From Paramarasmius palmivorus (taxonomy: Eukaryota > Basidiomycota > Agaricomycetes > Agaricales > Marasmiaceae), in assembly GCA_037176845.1 (NCBI GenBank), contig JAYKXP010000023.1:310001-374000 (forward strand): a DNA stretch of 64,000 nucleotides. Reading direction: 5' to 3'. The notes beneath the pieces were generated by a model. The model was not told the DNA's origin. It saw nothing but the letters and a program-made list of their open reading frames with translations, and ran no database searches. Shown here in pieces: positions 24,808 to 35,986 of this stretch. Made by a program: the position numbers and the translations under genes. The stretch's first letter is position 1; every line of letters begins with the position of its first letter.

Positions 24808-26416
24808 ATGTTTACACCTGTCATGAGGAACAGACGATATCATGGGCTGGAAATGGATCTTCTTCGTGAAAATGGAAATCTTGATCACCGTGGCCCACCG
24901 AACTCCTCCCACTTTCCTATTCAAAGACTCCCTATCGAAATTTTGTCCCTTATCTTCACCTTTGTGGTCCAAACAAACTCGTTCTCTTTCCTCGCTGATG
25001 GAGACATTGTTTCGTCCGCCGCGACAAATTTGGGACTGACGTGCTTGCACTGGCGAGCTGTTTGTCTGGCTACACCGCAAATATGGGCCAGAATCTACAT
25101 CGAGATCTGGCGCGACCTAGACAGCATCAGCCATGCGCTTCTTCATGGTGTCAAGCTGCACCTTTCTCGGGCTCACGACGTTCCTCTTCACATTACCCTG
25201 GCTTTGTTCAGGACCGGTGATCGGGAGTGCGCTCGTAGCGCAGTCACCGATCTCCTCCGCCGTAACTCTCACCGATGGGGTTATTTCAGCATTGTAGCGT
25301 CGGGAAGCAGTGCAACCCGAGTAGCAAGCCTCCTGGCTTCGAAGGACCGGCTTCCCAGGTTGCACGAACTGGAATTGGACGTGTCTTCTCTTTCCCGTGG
25401 AACCACGAGGACCTTCCATAACGCAAGTAACCTGCGCTCATTGAAGCTTGTGTCTTACCGGATACACGATCGCCTCGACTCCTCAATCCCATGGTCGTAT
25501 GTGACACACCTTCACCTATCAATGTCAGCGAGTGCCATTTGGGACTCATTGCAGCTTTTCCCTCGACTCCATACCGCGTATTTCTCCCTTAGACCTAGCC
25601 CCAACACACCGATAATTGTCTTCCTTTCCTAGGACATATTGTCGGAGATACAATACATACTCTGACGGTTGAGTGTATCACCTCACTCGTTATCACGAAC
25701 CGTTTGCCCTGGCGTGCAATTTTTTAGAAGGACTTACCTGTCCCCGCTTAGAATCACTCTCCTTGATATACAATGAGAAGAGCGGGGTAATGTGGCCAGG
25801 TTTTCGACCGGATCCCCACATGAATTCGGAAGCACAGCTTCGGGTTGCTATCTCCAAGTTTCTCCAGCGATCCAGCGTCAATGAAACGCTGGTCCAGCTA
25901 GCGCTACACCACATCCCATTTTCTGCTGAACAAGTCGTCGCGCTCCTCCAGTCCCTGGACTACATACGGGATCTTAGCATCGATGAACCCGAACATAAAG
26001 GCTACAAAAGAGGTCCTGATTTCAACCGACTCCTCACAGGTGCTTTCCTAGGACGTCTAGCATGTACTCAATCTTGGTAAGTAACTAGTCGAATCCCAGT
26101 GTCTTACGTATATTGACATCAAGACCAGCACTTGTTCCCCGTTTGAGAAACCTCTCGCTTTCTGCCTGCGGGGATTGGGAAGACCACAATTTCGAGGATG
26201 TGCTGGAGGCACGGAGTATACCCCCCGCAACCGATGCAACCACTTGACTCTGTCTTGCTCAAGCTAAAGAATCTCCAACACCTCGACATTCAGCGTTTAC
26301 GTGCGCTTCAGTTGAAGGGATTAGCACTACGCGTGGTCGAAGTGAAGGACGAAAAGTCACGATGTTCTCATGCGTCGCCGGAGCTGAGTGTGGCTTTAGG
26401 TCACGAAATAGGATAG
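24808..26416 (+). pseudogene. F-box-like domain protein, probably degraded
   Basis: The start region reads MFTPVMRNRRYHGLEMDL from ATG 24808; ATG 24853 is also possible. An F-box core follows, FPIQRLPIEILSLIFTFVVQ, then GLTCLHWRAVCLATPQIWAR, as in the F-box gene at 9851-11656. After about 270 residues the frame stops at 25630-25632, but related coding continues in other frames: GDTIHTLTVECIT (about 25638-25680), CNFLEGLTCPRLESLSLI (about 25718-25770) to about 26080, and PRLRNLSLSACGDWEDHN after a possible intron. At least two shifts lack good introns. The gene is therefore either a pseudogene or badly affected by sequence errors. The leucine-rich repeats expected in this family are visible in the second half. 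Confidence 0.6.
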
Positions 26417-26747
26417 GTAGATTACCCCAAACCTTTGGATTCTCAATCAGTATTTACTGCTTCCTGTAATGGCGCTTCATGCTCGAGTTGCAATCAAACA
26501 CGTTTACGCAGCCGAAAATAATAAAAATATCCGTATACTGGATTTGAGCTTCATTTTTCTGCTACAAAGACAATAAATGCGTACAACGCATCTTAATGAG
26601 ATACGATAGTGAAAATAAAGACCGTGTTATTTTTGGAAGCGTCTATACCGACGAAGCAGAACCGTTCTCTATCCGAGAGCTCATACGAATCCTCGATTGT
26701 GTGTATACACCGTGTTGTGTACTTGTACCGCACTAAAAAAGCACTAA

Positions 26748-28160
26748 TCAGCAAAAAGCATCACTAGCAAAAAGGTGCTTTGAACGTACATTGGTTGCAC
26801 TTGGGTATTTGCCTCCAAGCGTCTTATTCCCGATGGCACCAGCAGTCGTATGACCGTCAAACATGTTTTCGCCACGCTCTTCGTTGTACACGTTGATACC
26901 GGTAGATCGAGCGACCTTGATTAGGAGACCTAAAAGCATACAGTCAATATTGATTCTCCGCGGATAGGTGGGAAGAGACGTACGAGACATGGACATCTCA
27001 ATCGCAAGTTTGACGATATATGTGACTGGGTGGAACTGTTTGACGTGAGCAAATTAAATGACAGAAAGTCGCGAAGAAAACATATAAACCGCACCTGGAC
27101 GTATACGTATGGGTTGGGAAGAGCTGTAACACCTAGCAGGAGGATATCCATGCTGATGGATACGAAGATAATGTACTCGTTAAATCTGAGGAAGTTTATC
27201 AGCGGGAGGTCTTTCGTCCGACGAAGCAGAACATGCACACCTCATGACCTTCTTGTACTTGGTCAATCCGTGGGCGACGAGCCGTCTCTTGACCATGATG
27301 ATGAACATGATATTGAGGGTGAGATCGAGACAGAGGTAGACACATTTCTCGAACTTGTCCCACCAATGGTTGAGCTGAAGACATGGATTAGAGACGGCAT
27401 TCACTACGTGAGAGAAAGATCTCACCTCCATGTATTGGTGATTAATCTGCAGTTGCGCGGGAATCCCTGCGTTTTAGATGTCTGTCAGAATATAATCTTG
27501 ATCATGAAGGAACCGACGTACATATGCAAGCAGTTGAACCAGAAATGAGTGAAACCAAGCCAGCGACGCAGATCTTGAGTATAAGCTGAATAAAAATCAG
27601 TATGTTTCTTTAAAAACGCATTGCAGGTAAAACTTACTCGATGCCTCTCGTTCGACATTAAAATGCACAGCCGGTTGACAATAATGAGCATTAGACATTG
27701 GACTTGAATAATCCAGCAGACGATGACGCAGGTAAAGATGGCGAGACCTGGCGGGATTATTTTGTAGAGGTAGCACCAAGTGGTTGTGGCAAAGACCGTG
27801 TTTCTAAGGGTAAATGATGGATTAGTGACCATCAAACAAATGCAATACATACATACCCTAAGATCTCAAGCCAAATCATGACAATGTAGGGAGTGACCTA
27901 TACAGCGCCTTGAGTTGCGTTCAACCAGCCACAAGACGAAAGCCTTACCCGTCCGGCACGTTTGGTTTCGAGCACCGCCGTCCATGCTACATTGATCAAA
28001 AACCCCAACTACAACGCTGGGTATAAGCAAGCGAGGCAAAAATACCAAGGTAAGCACTTACGAAGAACCCAAAAGCGATACTGCCCAAGACAATATCACC
28101 GCGAGAGACGGAGAGTTCTTCGAAAGGATGCTCGGTGTGGAATCCAATGTCGATAGCCAT
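26748..28160 (-). CDS. Multipass (about seven-TM) membrane protein, second family
   Basis: Uncharacterised multipass protein of a family I know from agaricomycetes; no function can be assigned. The best start is ATG 28160 (MAIDIGFHTEHPFEELSVSR), then GDIVLGSIAFGF. Successive exons give WTAVLETKRAGR, TPYIVMIWLEILG, NTVFATTTWCYLYKIIPPGL, VQCLMLIIVNRLCILMSNER, WDKFEKCVYLCLDLTLNIMF with MVKRRLVAHGLTKYKKV, and MDILLLGVTALPNPYVYVQ. The last exon contains LLIKVARSTGINV and ends at 26748. It has seven or eight short introns. It is not closely similar to the duplicated pair at 2.6-7.9 kb, though both are multipass proteins of unknown role. Confidence 0.75.
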
Positions 28161-29923
28161 TAGAGCAATGCTTCTGCAGCCATCTCGTGGTTGCGGTTAT
28201 ATACGTCCATATGCATAGGGGATGTTGAATCGCGTCATTTTCGGGCATGGCGACAGAGGAGTAGGGTCTGAGACCTTGATCGTATAATCCACACTGTCCG
28301 AAAAGTCTAATGGTTTGATGGTGATTTACCTTTGAGAATGCTTGTGTATTCAAACACGGAGCCTTCGAGAAAGGTTGATAGGATAATTTCATCTAACCGA
28401 CCAGGAAATCTTCAGTACTGTTCCAAGCTTGTAACTGCGGGGAAAATGGAGAAGTTCTCCGTAGAGCGTGATATGATCGACGTCCTGGGGACATCTCCGG
28501 AGAACGGAGGTTCGCTCCATTTTAGGAGATTCAGCTCGTCGTTCATGTCGAGATTTGAACATAACCCATCCACAAACACGTGTCTTATGGTGACTTTGAC
28601 CTGTATGGAGAGCTACAGTCACACCGACGGTGCTCCCAGAAAAACCAGAAGCTGTAGCTAGTCACGGAAAACGACGCGCCATTGAGCCGCATATCGAGGT
28701 AATCTATTTTTAGCGTCCTCGAACCGCCGAGGCATTTACGGGAAAGGATTTTCTGCTCCTCGATACAGCATGTTTCGACTCCTGTTGATGATTGAACCTG
28801 TACGATCTATCGTTCGGACCCGGGAAGCGTCGGCGAGGGTAAACGAATATGTAGGGGGCAATGTGGGGCTGGGGCGAGCGAATATGTGTTGAATAGCTGG
28901 GGCGGATGAACGCGAGCATTGGCGCGATACCAAATAATTTTCGTGAAGCGTTCTTTGACTCCAATACCTCATTTCTGGACGTGAATCGACTCCGCGTGAT
29001 GAACCATGTCTTAGTTTGGAATCAGCGTAGGTGACCATGAAAGGGGTAATGAGCACGCACAGAGCAAAAGAAGGTGTGAAGAGGCCTTACGGTAAATGTC
29101 GGATTGGCGGCCATCGTTCCTGTGGAAAACCTTCCGCTGGAATCGTCGAATTCAAAAGATACAGTACAACGGTAAGGTATACTACCATACCTTCTCCATT
29201 ATCTTCGATCCTTTCCGACAGTATAGCTTGTGAGGGAACTTTGCAAAAAAGAAAGGAGCGGGTAATACTAGACAGATGTGAAACCTAGTTCGGGTCTAAC
29301 ATCAATGTGTGCCCGTAGGAAGTAAAACGAGCGTACCGGGTAAATGGTGGTTTAACGAGTGATTCCGCAGAAGCCATACAACGCGTGAAAGAAACAGAAA
29401 AGGACTTATCGTAGAATGGTTAGGATGGTTACCTTAGGAGAGCACAGGAAAGGCTGAATACCTAGCGGGTTCAAGATCCGCGCATTGCACCTTCCTTTCA
29501 TTTAACGTTTTTTAGTCGATACAAATTGCACCCGTCTTCATCTTTTAGGATTAGGCAAAAGTACGACTTGGTAGGGACGGAGTCGGCGTACTACATCGTG
29601 GTTGCTAATGAAAATTGGAGCAGGTGATGGATGCCGTGATGCTTAGGCCCAAAGCCAGCCCCAAGCACTTCCCTCGGCTTTAATTGCGGAAACCGCCGCA
29701 ATCAGGCAGATATGCCGTTTTGGGAACTATGGTGTTCCGTCAGGTTCCGCCGCCTTCGTTCCCTTGGGTGAATTCTGCGTGTGTTTAATATTTGTTAGTA
29801 GCGCTTGCATTGATATTTAATGTCGTATATACGTGAGCTAGTATTATGTTGTCTGGCTTAAGAGAACTCGGATATTTCCCGATGACTTGCCACTTGTGGT
29901 TGTGTGTGGGACAATTATCTGTT
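28161..29923. other. Intergenic
   Basis: About 1.8 kb upstream of the minus-strand membrane gene and before the first tRNA. ORFs on both strands (for example 28710-29056 minus) lack family similarity and splice support. A T-arm-like string near 29466-29484 is discussed among the rejected items. No gene is called. Confidence 0.4.
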
Positions 29924-30019
29924 GGGCACATGGTGTAGTTGGTTATCACATCCGCTTAGCATAACAGACAGATCGTGTAAGCTTGCGGGGGGTGCTGGGT
30001 TCAATTCCCAGTGTGTCCA
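29924..30019 (+). tRNA. tRNA-Ala (AGC) with 22-nt intron
   Basis: A cloverleaf can be drawn by hand. The acceptor stem is GGGCACA with TGTGTCC, discriminator A at 30019. The D arm contains TAGTTGGTTA. The anticodon stem is TCCGC (29951-29955) with GCGGG (29985-29989), and the loop TT-AGC-A puts the anticodon at 29958-29960. An intron of 22 nt at 29962-29983 sits directly after position 37, the usual site in nuclear tRNAs. The T arm is CTGGG-TTCAATT-CCCAG. No CCA is encoded. Confidence 0.9.
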
Positions 30020-31195
30020 TTTTGGCTTTGATGTTGTGCAGCCTTAATCACGTTCTTCGCTTGCTGTTCGCTTCCATCACTGGTTTTCCTCGCTTTTTCC
30101 TCTCACCACTACATTCCCAAACTCGTCCTGTTTTACACACAAATCGAGATCTTTACACCCGCCCTTGCATTGATGTGCTTATTTGGAGGGCTTGTCCTAA
30201 ACATAGCCTTCGAGTCCGACTGCATCTCTGAAGAAAGCTCGTTTGTACGCCTTCCTTGTTTGCGTTTCCCTTCCACGATCCCTCTCTTTTCCCCTCGATA
30301 TCACGCTCAAATTATGTAACTTACCAGCCTCCAACATCAGGCCGGGCTCACTGTCGACGCTATTCAGCTTGGGAAATTCTCTACTCCGATGGATGACGCG
30401 GGTTTGGAAGGTACACAACTACAGGTGAGTTATAAGACTTTTCTGATCCTGGACGACACTCATGAGCTTCATTACAGCTCACCAGAGTCATCCCGTTCTC
30501 GAGACATAGTATTGAATGGTAGACCGTGTCACCGGGGGCTGGCGGAAGGTCTACACAGTATCAAAGCAGGCCAATAAGTAACAACCATCTACACAGTAGG
30601 TTCCTCCATCACTTTGCTCGATAATGGGTGGTGCTAGTTTTCAATGCTCTGCGTTCATGAGGCACACGATCTCGGTTCTCGACCACGCTTTGACCGCTCA
30701 TTATTCAACGTTCGACGTGTCACATCCACCACAGAAGATACCGAGCCGAACCTCCTACACCATCTCATTTCCGTTAGCATTTGGTATATCATCTCCAGGA
30801 TCATTACGGTAGCTGCATGTCGATTGGCTTCACCATAGGTCACCCTCAGAGGTCCCTATTTAGCGTACTAGCATCGCTGCTCGATGGCAAGGTAATCACA
30901 TTTTTGCTCCCTCCACGCATTCTATTACTGATGAGTTAGTGCCTTGCAGGTCTCGCCTGTTATTTCATGCTCAAACCCATGGCGGAAACGACATCCAGCG
31001 TCGTCGGGTGCGTCAACCGTTGTCTTTTCTGCTAAACGATTCTCAGATTAGCCTTTTCGTAGCGTGAATAATCTCCTTGGGCATTTCCTATTGCTCCCCG
31101 GCCTGTGCCAAGGTTCGACCTCCCCGCTCCCGAGAGGATCTTGAGAAAACAAAGCTTAACTATTCGATCCAGAACAGGAAAAAGAAATCGGACGT
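30020..31195. other. Intergenic between tRNAs
   Basis: About 1.2 kb with only short ORFs of no recognisable similarity. Runs of T (likely Pol III stops) follow the tRNA-Ala at about 30020-30023. No other gene is supported. Confidence 0.4.
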
Positions 31196-31280
31196 TGGAC
31201 ACTGTGGGAATTGAACCCACGACCTCTCGCAGTCAAACTGGGGGTGCGAAGCGAGCGCTCTACCCCTGAGCTAAGCGCCC
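31196..31280 (-). tRNA. tRNA-Ala (CGC) with 13-nt intron
   Basis: On the minus strand the acceptor is GGGCGCT with AGTGTCC (two G-T pairs), discriminator A at 31196. The D arm is GCTC-AGGGGTA-GAGC. The anticodon stem is CTCGC with GCGAG, and the loop TT-CGC-A puts the anticodon at 31246-31248. A 13-nt intron (31232-31244) follows position 37. The T arm is GTGGG-TTCAATT-CCCAC. Confidence 0.88.
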
Positions 31281-31544
31281 CGTTGGATGAATGGTTGTGG
31301 GTTTGTCTCTATGGCCAATTGTTTCAGTGCTCGCCAGACGACCGTATAAACCAGGCCCGCAACTTCGGCAGTTGGGGCCCATTTCGATTCGACTATGGCT
31401 CTGGTGTGTCTGGATGGAGGCTACAGGATTGTGTACAACAGAGACATCCGGTCAATAGCTTGAGGAAATGGGCACTACAAACACCAATGCCAACGACATC
31501 GATCTTGGAGTCCTGTATTGCTTTCCTTCACCCATCGAGAACAT

Positions 31545-31638
31545 GGCAAGATGGCCGAGTGGTCTAAGGCGCTAGATTTAGGTCATTCTTTGATCAGACT
31601 CTAGTCTTCGGGCGTGGGTTCGAATCCCACTCTTGTCA
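31545..31638 (+). tRNA. tRNA-Leu (TAG) with 16-nt intron
   Basis: The acceptor is GGCAAGA with TCTTGTC, discriminator A at 31638. The start GGCAAGATGGCCGAGTGGTC is typical of class II leucine tRNAs. The anticodon stem is CTAGA with TCTAG, and the loop TT-TAG-G places the anticodon at 31579-31581. A 16-nt intron at 31583-31598 follows position 37. A long variable arm (about 31605-31615) and the T arm GTGGG-TTCGAAT-CCCAC complete it. Confidence 0.9.
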
Positions 31639-32552
31639 GGTGATCAGTAAGTGATCCACTTTTTGATTACTATTTCCTTCAGCCTCGACGTGATTTCTAA
31701 CTTCGCATCAAACTTCCAGAATCGCATGCCGTGGAGTAAAAGTCCAGCCCGGCGAAGAGTAACCATTTCGTACTTTTGACTTGGTTTCTTGGCAGCTGAA
31801 ACTCAATATAAACAGCTCGCTACAGAATGCGCTTATCTCACCATTCATGCTTTCCTCTCGCTTCATGCATTTCCGATACACGTTCATTTTGTTCGGTCTT
31901 TTACGTATGTGTTTGATGTTCGTCTCCGCAGTCGTGATATTGATCTCAGAGTTCTCACTCATATCCAGCTTTTGTTCTATCTCAAAACGCAAGCTTTGAC
32001 CTTCCGGATGACGTACAGAGTCAAGAAGTTCTAGAGAGATGTGAGCCTCGGATTGATGTGTGGAATGAGTTGAGCGCCGTACGTCCGAGTCACTCTTGTC
32101 GGTACCCCGGCGCTGACTGCGCATATATCTAGGAATGTGATTCCCACAATGACTCAAAGGCGTTCTATAAGTGTCTATGCTCGGAAGAGTACAGTGATAC
32201 TACAGTGAACGTTTTGAATTGTGTCGTATCGGTGACAGGAGAAGAGGATAGAATGCAAGGAGTGTATAATGGTGAGAGCATATATATTCAGTTCTGCGTC
32301 GAGCTAATGACGCGAATAAATCAGAGTACGCAAGGACTTGCAGATTGAACGGAAGAGAAGTGGATGCTGCGAATATAAGCGGGAAAAACGGTGCCATGAG
32401 GATGCACGCTAGTGTTCGTGATTAGTATTGTGGCGGCACTAGGGGCTATGGCGTTGGCATGGACCACATAGCATCAGATTCGCAGCTTGGACTCCGGGAA
32501 GCTATACACAGAGAGATACTAGGTAACCGTTCTATCAGACTATCACTAATCC
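31639..32552. other. Intergenic
   Basis: About 0.9 kb between the tRNA-Leu and the 3' end of the DUF2235 gene. Overlapping ORFs at 31708-32157 on both strands lack similarity. No gene is called. Confidence 0.4.
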
Positions 32553-34757
32553 TTAATCGACCCATTCCACCTTATACCTCTCGCGCCATGCTTTGTGCCA
32601 TGTATCATTCTCTTTCCCTGTTGGCCAACTGCGCTCCGAGGCTCTTTTCTCGTTGCGAACCAGCCTTGCTTTCGGTTGATACCCTTCGTGCATGATCCTG
32701 GTGTATACACTTTTATGGATCTTTACTGTGTCCTCATTCTTCGGTTTGGAAATGACCCGACCTCCACCTAGGTTACAGCCCAAACGTTTCCATACGCGTC
32801 TTTGCTCCTCCTTTCTATGTATCGTCATCAGCGGGATGAACTCGAGAATCCACCAGACTCGATTACGGCGAAGTTGGTCAAAGATTTTCGAAGTCGCATC
32901 CTCGAGATCGGTATCTTTCTCTTCCTTTACAGTAGTGGCATTGCTCTCGTTTGCTGTTGAGATATGTACCTCCGATGGGATGATCGGGGTACTTTCGGTA
33001 CTGGCCGCAGTCTGGTCTGGAGAGCTGGAACTACCAGATGTCTCCTTCGAAAGAACAGCGGGGTCAAGACCGAGGGCTTCCAGTTTCTTACAATCAAAGA
33101 GTATTCCAGTTTCGGTTTTATGGCACTCTCGAACCATCCAGCGAAGCGAGATGCGGGCAAGACTGGGCTTGGTCTCATTGGGAACTGATCCACCGCCGAC
33201 ATCTGTGGTAATACCTTTGATATTAGCTTCGTCGAGTTCCCATTGGTACTGACGTACCGCAGTGTGCACCAGCAAACCAAACCTAGTTGACGTAGATCTT
33301 CAGTAACATGTACCTAAGGTATTAACCAACTTACCTCTTTCACGTCAGTTTTCGCTTTTTCGTTAGAATGATCTTCCTTCGCTTTCTCTTCCTTCGCTTT
33401 CTCTTCTTTCGCTTTATGATCATCGGCGTCATATTCACTTTCCCGCCTGTGACGTTCTTTTTCTCGCATTCTGAAGGCGCGTTCGTCCGGTGGTGTATCT
33501 TCCCAAGGTCGAAATTTGAACTTGACGCGGTGCTCGTCCAAAGCCATTGCGTGTCTGAATGTCTTCACATTCGTATTCGATCTGGTGAATGGTAAACGGC
33601 GAGGAATAATCCCTACAGAGTCCACAGTATCCCTGATATTTACAATTGAACGATGGGCCAGTAACAAAGAACTTGAATCTGCTCACCATACACCCAAGAA
33701 CTCAATTTTGGCGTGTGCTGAAAATGTTTCTTTGAACTTCTTTGACTGCTGCCAACCAACTCTGTCCTCGCGTGTGTACATCTTCCATGCAAAGGGCACT
33801 TGCTGGAAGTTCCATGCGGGTATAATTCCGATCTGAAAAAGACTAAGTGAATCGCACAGCAGTTGGAGTATTCTCCACCTTATGCACCATCCCAGCCAAG
33901 CTATGATGCTATTGAATATCGTGAAAAGAACGAAATTCATTGTTTATTCACCTTCTTGCCGTGTAGGCACCTCGCGAAAACCCAAAAATGCAGATCTTGT
34001 CTCCGTGGGTATCTAGAAGGATGAACTCAACAAAATTCAAGTAAAAGCGGTCTGGTCCTTACAATTCTGCATGAGAAACTCATACCCGTCTAGAGTCTGC
34101 CATTATGAATAATGATATAGAACCTGAATTTCTCGGTGCTTACGCATAACATGGGAGTGGAGGTTCCATGCAATCGCTTCGTCCATAACCTTTGGGGTGA
34201 TTTTGAGGTCTGAACGATCTATTATATGCATAAAGCTTAGTACCTTCGATATCTTAGCCGTTAAACGTGAAGCAAAATGTGGAGCCGTATAAGTACCAAT
34301 CCCGGCCTAAGGTAGAGAAATTGAGCCTCTTGAAAGTGATATTAAAGGAATACTATTTAATGCCTGGTAGTAAACTGCTTGTTTTGTGGGGTCGTCTTTC
34401 TTCAAGAGACTGAAGAATTCGACAATATTGGAATTCTAGGTTCTCGTGAGAATGACGAAGAGTGCTAAACCGCTGCGGGACTGACATCATCATCAAACCT
34501 ATTGGATTGCTTCAGCAGGTAGCACATCGTCCATTGATCACAAAACTCACTGATCCCCGGTCCCGTCAAAACATAAAACCAATGTTCTTGCCCGAGTTCC
34601 ATTCGCCCTTGGAGATGGACCTACCTTCCTCTCTTTCTGGTGTTGTAGTGTATGGTTCACCTTCCTGAGCAGCGCTTGTTGTCTCCATGGCAGTATCTGT
34701 ATCAGAGACCAGCGAGTGCGTAAGGGTCATCGTCCTGGAGCGGCACGAGTTCGACAT
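32553..34757 (-). CDS. DUF2235 alpha/beta-hydrolase domain protein
   Basis: Member of the DUF2235 family, distantly related to Tle1-type phospholipases; the role in fungi is not known. The N-terminal motif RTLVLCFDGTGDQ (about 34551-34590) is followed by NIVEFFSLLKKDDPTKQAVY and AGIGTYTAPHFASR. The nucleophile-elbow motif GFSRGAYTAR is at about 33962-33991, with Ser in G-x-S-x-G. Next come FAWKMYTRED, KIEFLGVWDTV, the family motif FRHAMALDEHRVKFK, and WFAGAHCDVGGGSV across an intron at about 33220-33262. Between these two lies a low-complexity KAKEEKAKEEKAKED insert (about 33350-33420). The stop is TAA 32553-32555. There are about ten short introns. The first exons are uncertain: ATG 34757 is an upstream limit, and a splice is needed before FDGTG. 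Confidence 0.82.
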
Positions 34758-35638
34758 GGTAGATGTTCAAGCTTGCGAGGAATGAGAGGAACATGCATAC
34801 ATCTGGTATCTTAAAGGCTGCTTCACACGCGGTGTAAGCGTGTAGTGTAGAAAGCATATTTATTCCGCGTGTTCTGTGGGTAAGACTAAAATTAGCGTGA
34901 CAGGCCTAATGTTGACTCTGAGCCACACCATTACAAGGGGCTGCCTATACCTTCCTTCACATGAATTGGCCCTCTCAAGGTCAAATGAAATCTAGGGAAC
35001 TAGCATTTCGTCGAATGAATACCGTACCGATCTTTGCGTTCGTCGTAAATATCGAATTTTGGGACTGCAGATCAGCGGTCCAATCTAAGATCCGGAATGA
35101 AGTTACAGACGACTCGGAGGCGTCGAAGAACCGGGTGCGACAAAGAGTATACCTTGCAGTATTACTCCTTGCAAGCAACTTTCCAGTGATGAGCTTTCTT
35201 AGCTCTTCATCGCAAATATTAGAGAGGACATAGTAGTGACACCGAATTTACCTTACGAGACTCAGTGATCAGGATGGGGGGATATTGGCTTGGGCTAAGG
35301 GTTATTCCATCCTTGCAGGGAACGGGAACCGGGAAATTGGCAGGAGTATGATCCCCATTGCGTGCACGAGAACGTGAAGACAACGCATCGGTTTGTCTGC
35401 GAGTGGTTGGGCGTCATAATCACCCCTTCGACGAATGATGTTTGGAGATAGGAATGTGAATGGTTGAATGTTGAGGGGTCAAGACATCGTGCTGTGATCG
35501 TGCCACAGTACGTTGGTGTGTGACTTGTACAGGGGAATACACCCTTATGGTGTAATGATAGGAGCCTACTATTAATATGATCGTGGTACTCGGCTTCTCC
35601 ATCCTTCAACATTGTCTTTCCGATCATCAGTGGCAACG
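34758..35638. other. Intergenic
   Basis: Lies between the DUF2235 gene and the small secreted protein gene, both on the minus strand. The open frame at 35295-35638 (minus) could be a 3' exon of the latter if a GT-AG intron at about 35638-35688 is used, but nothing supports it beyond openness. Confidence 0.35.
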
Positions 35639-35986
35639 CTACAAAATGACATAAGCCACGCTCTTCACGATATAATTCATACTTACACCTATACCCCCTG
35701 ATGATAACGGGACGCATACACATCCTGTAGCACCAGTACCATCACAGTCGGCTGATACCTGGCAGAAGCCTCCGCAGGATTGTCGTCTAATGAGCGATGT
35801 TCCGACCTGTTGGTGTTCTGAGATGCAACGCCGTACAATTGTAAACATAATTTGTCACCTCTGGGGCCGGGGCAGCCAACTAGATCATTAGCGCGTAGTG
35901 AGTCAGTGGTTCACACTAATCCGATAGGCATCACTTACAGTACAGAATATGAAGAAAGTGAAGACCAGGGAAAGGGCGATTCGCAT
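35639..35986 (-). CDS. Small secreted cysteine-rich protein, knottin-like pattern
   Basis: Unknown function. The ATG at 35986 starts a signal peptide (MRIALSLVFTFFIFCT, exon 35939-35986). A 59-nt GT-AG intron leads to a 7-codon exon (LAAPAPE, 35859-35879), and a 52-nt intron (35807-35858) leads to the last exon. This model gives 78 residues. A dibasic Kex2-type site (IRR) lies directly before the cysteine core SCGGFCQVSADCDGTGATGC and then VCV. The core has five cysteines in this model; the odd number suggests the true C-terminus uses another 3' splice, for example an intron from about 35688 to 35638. The C-x3-C-x5-C-x7-C-x-C spacing resembles small disulphide-rich folds, but no family can be named. 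Confidence 0.6.

Noticed and set aside
27030..27548. Plus-strand ORF of 172 codons
   Set aside because: It covers exons and introns of the minus-strand membrane protein and has no protein family features.
29440..29510. Possible tRNA: the string GCGGGTTCAAGATCCGC looks like a T arm
   Set aside because: No matching acceptor stem, D arm or anticodon arm could be drawn on either strand within 100 bases.
32692..33252. Plus-strand ORF of 186 codons
   Set aside because: It is antisense to DUF2235 exons with well-conserved motifs.
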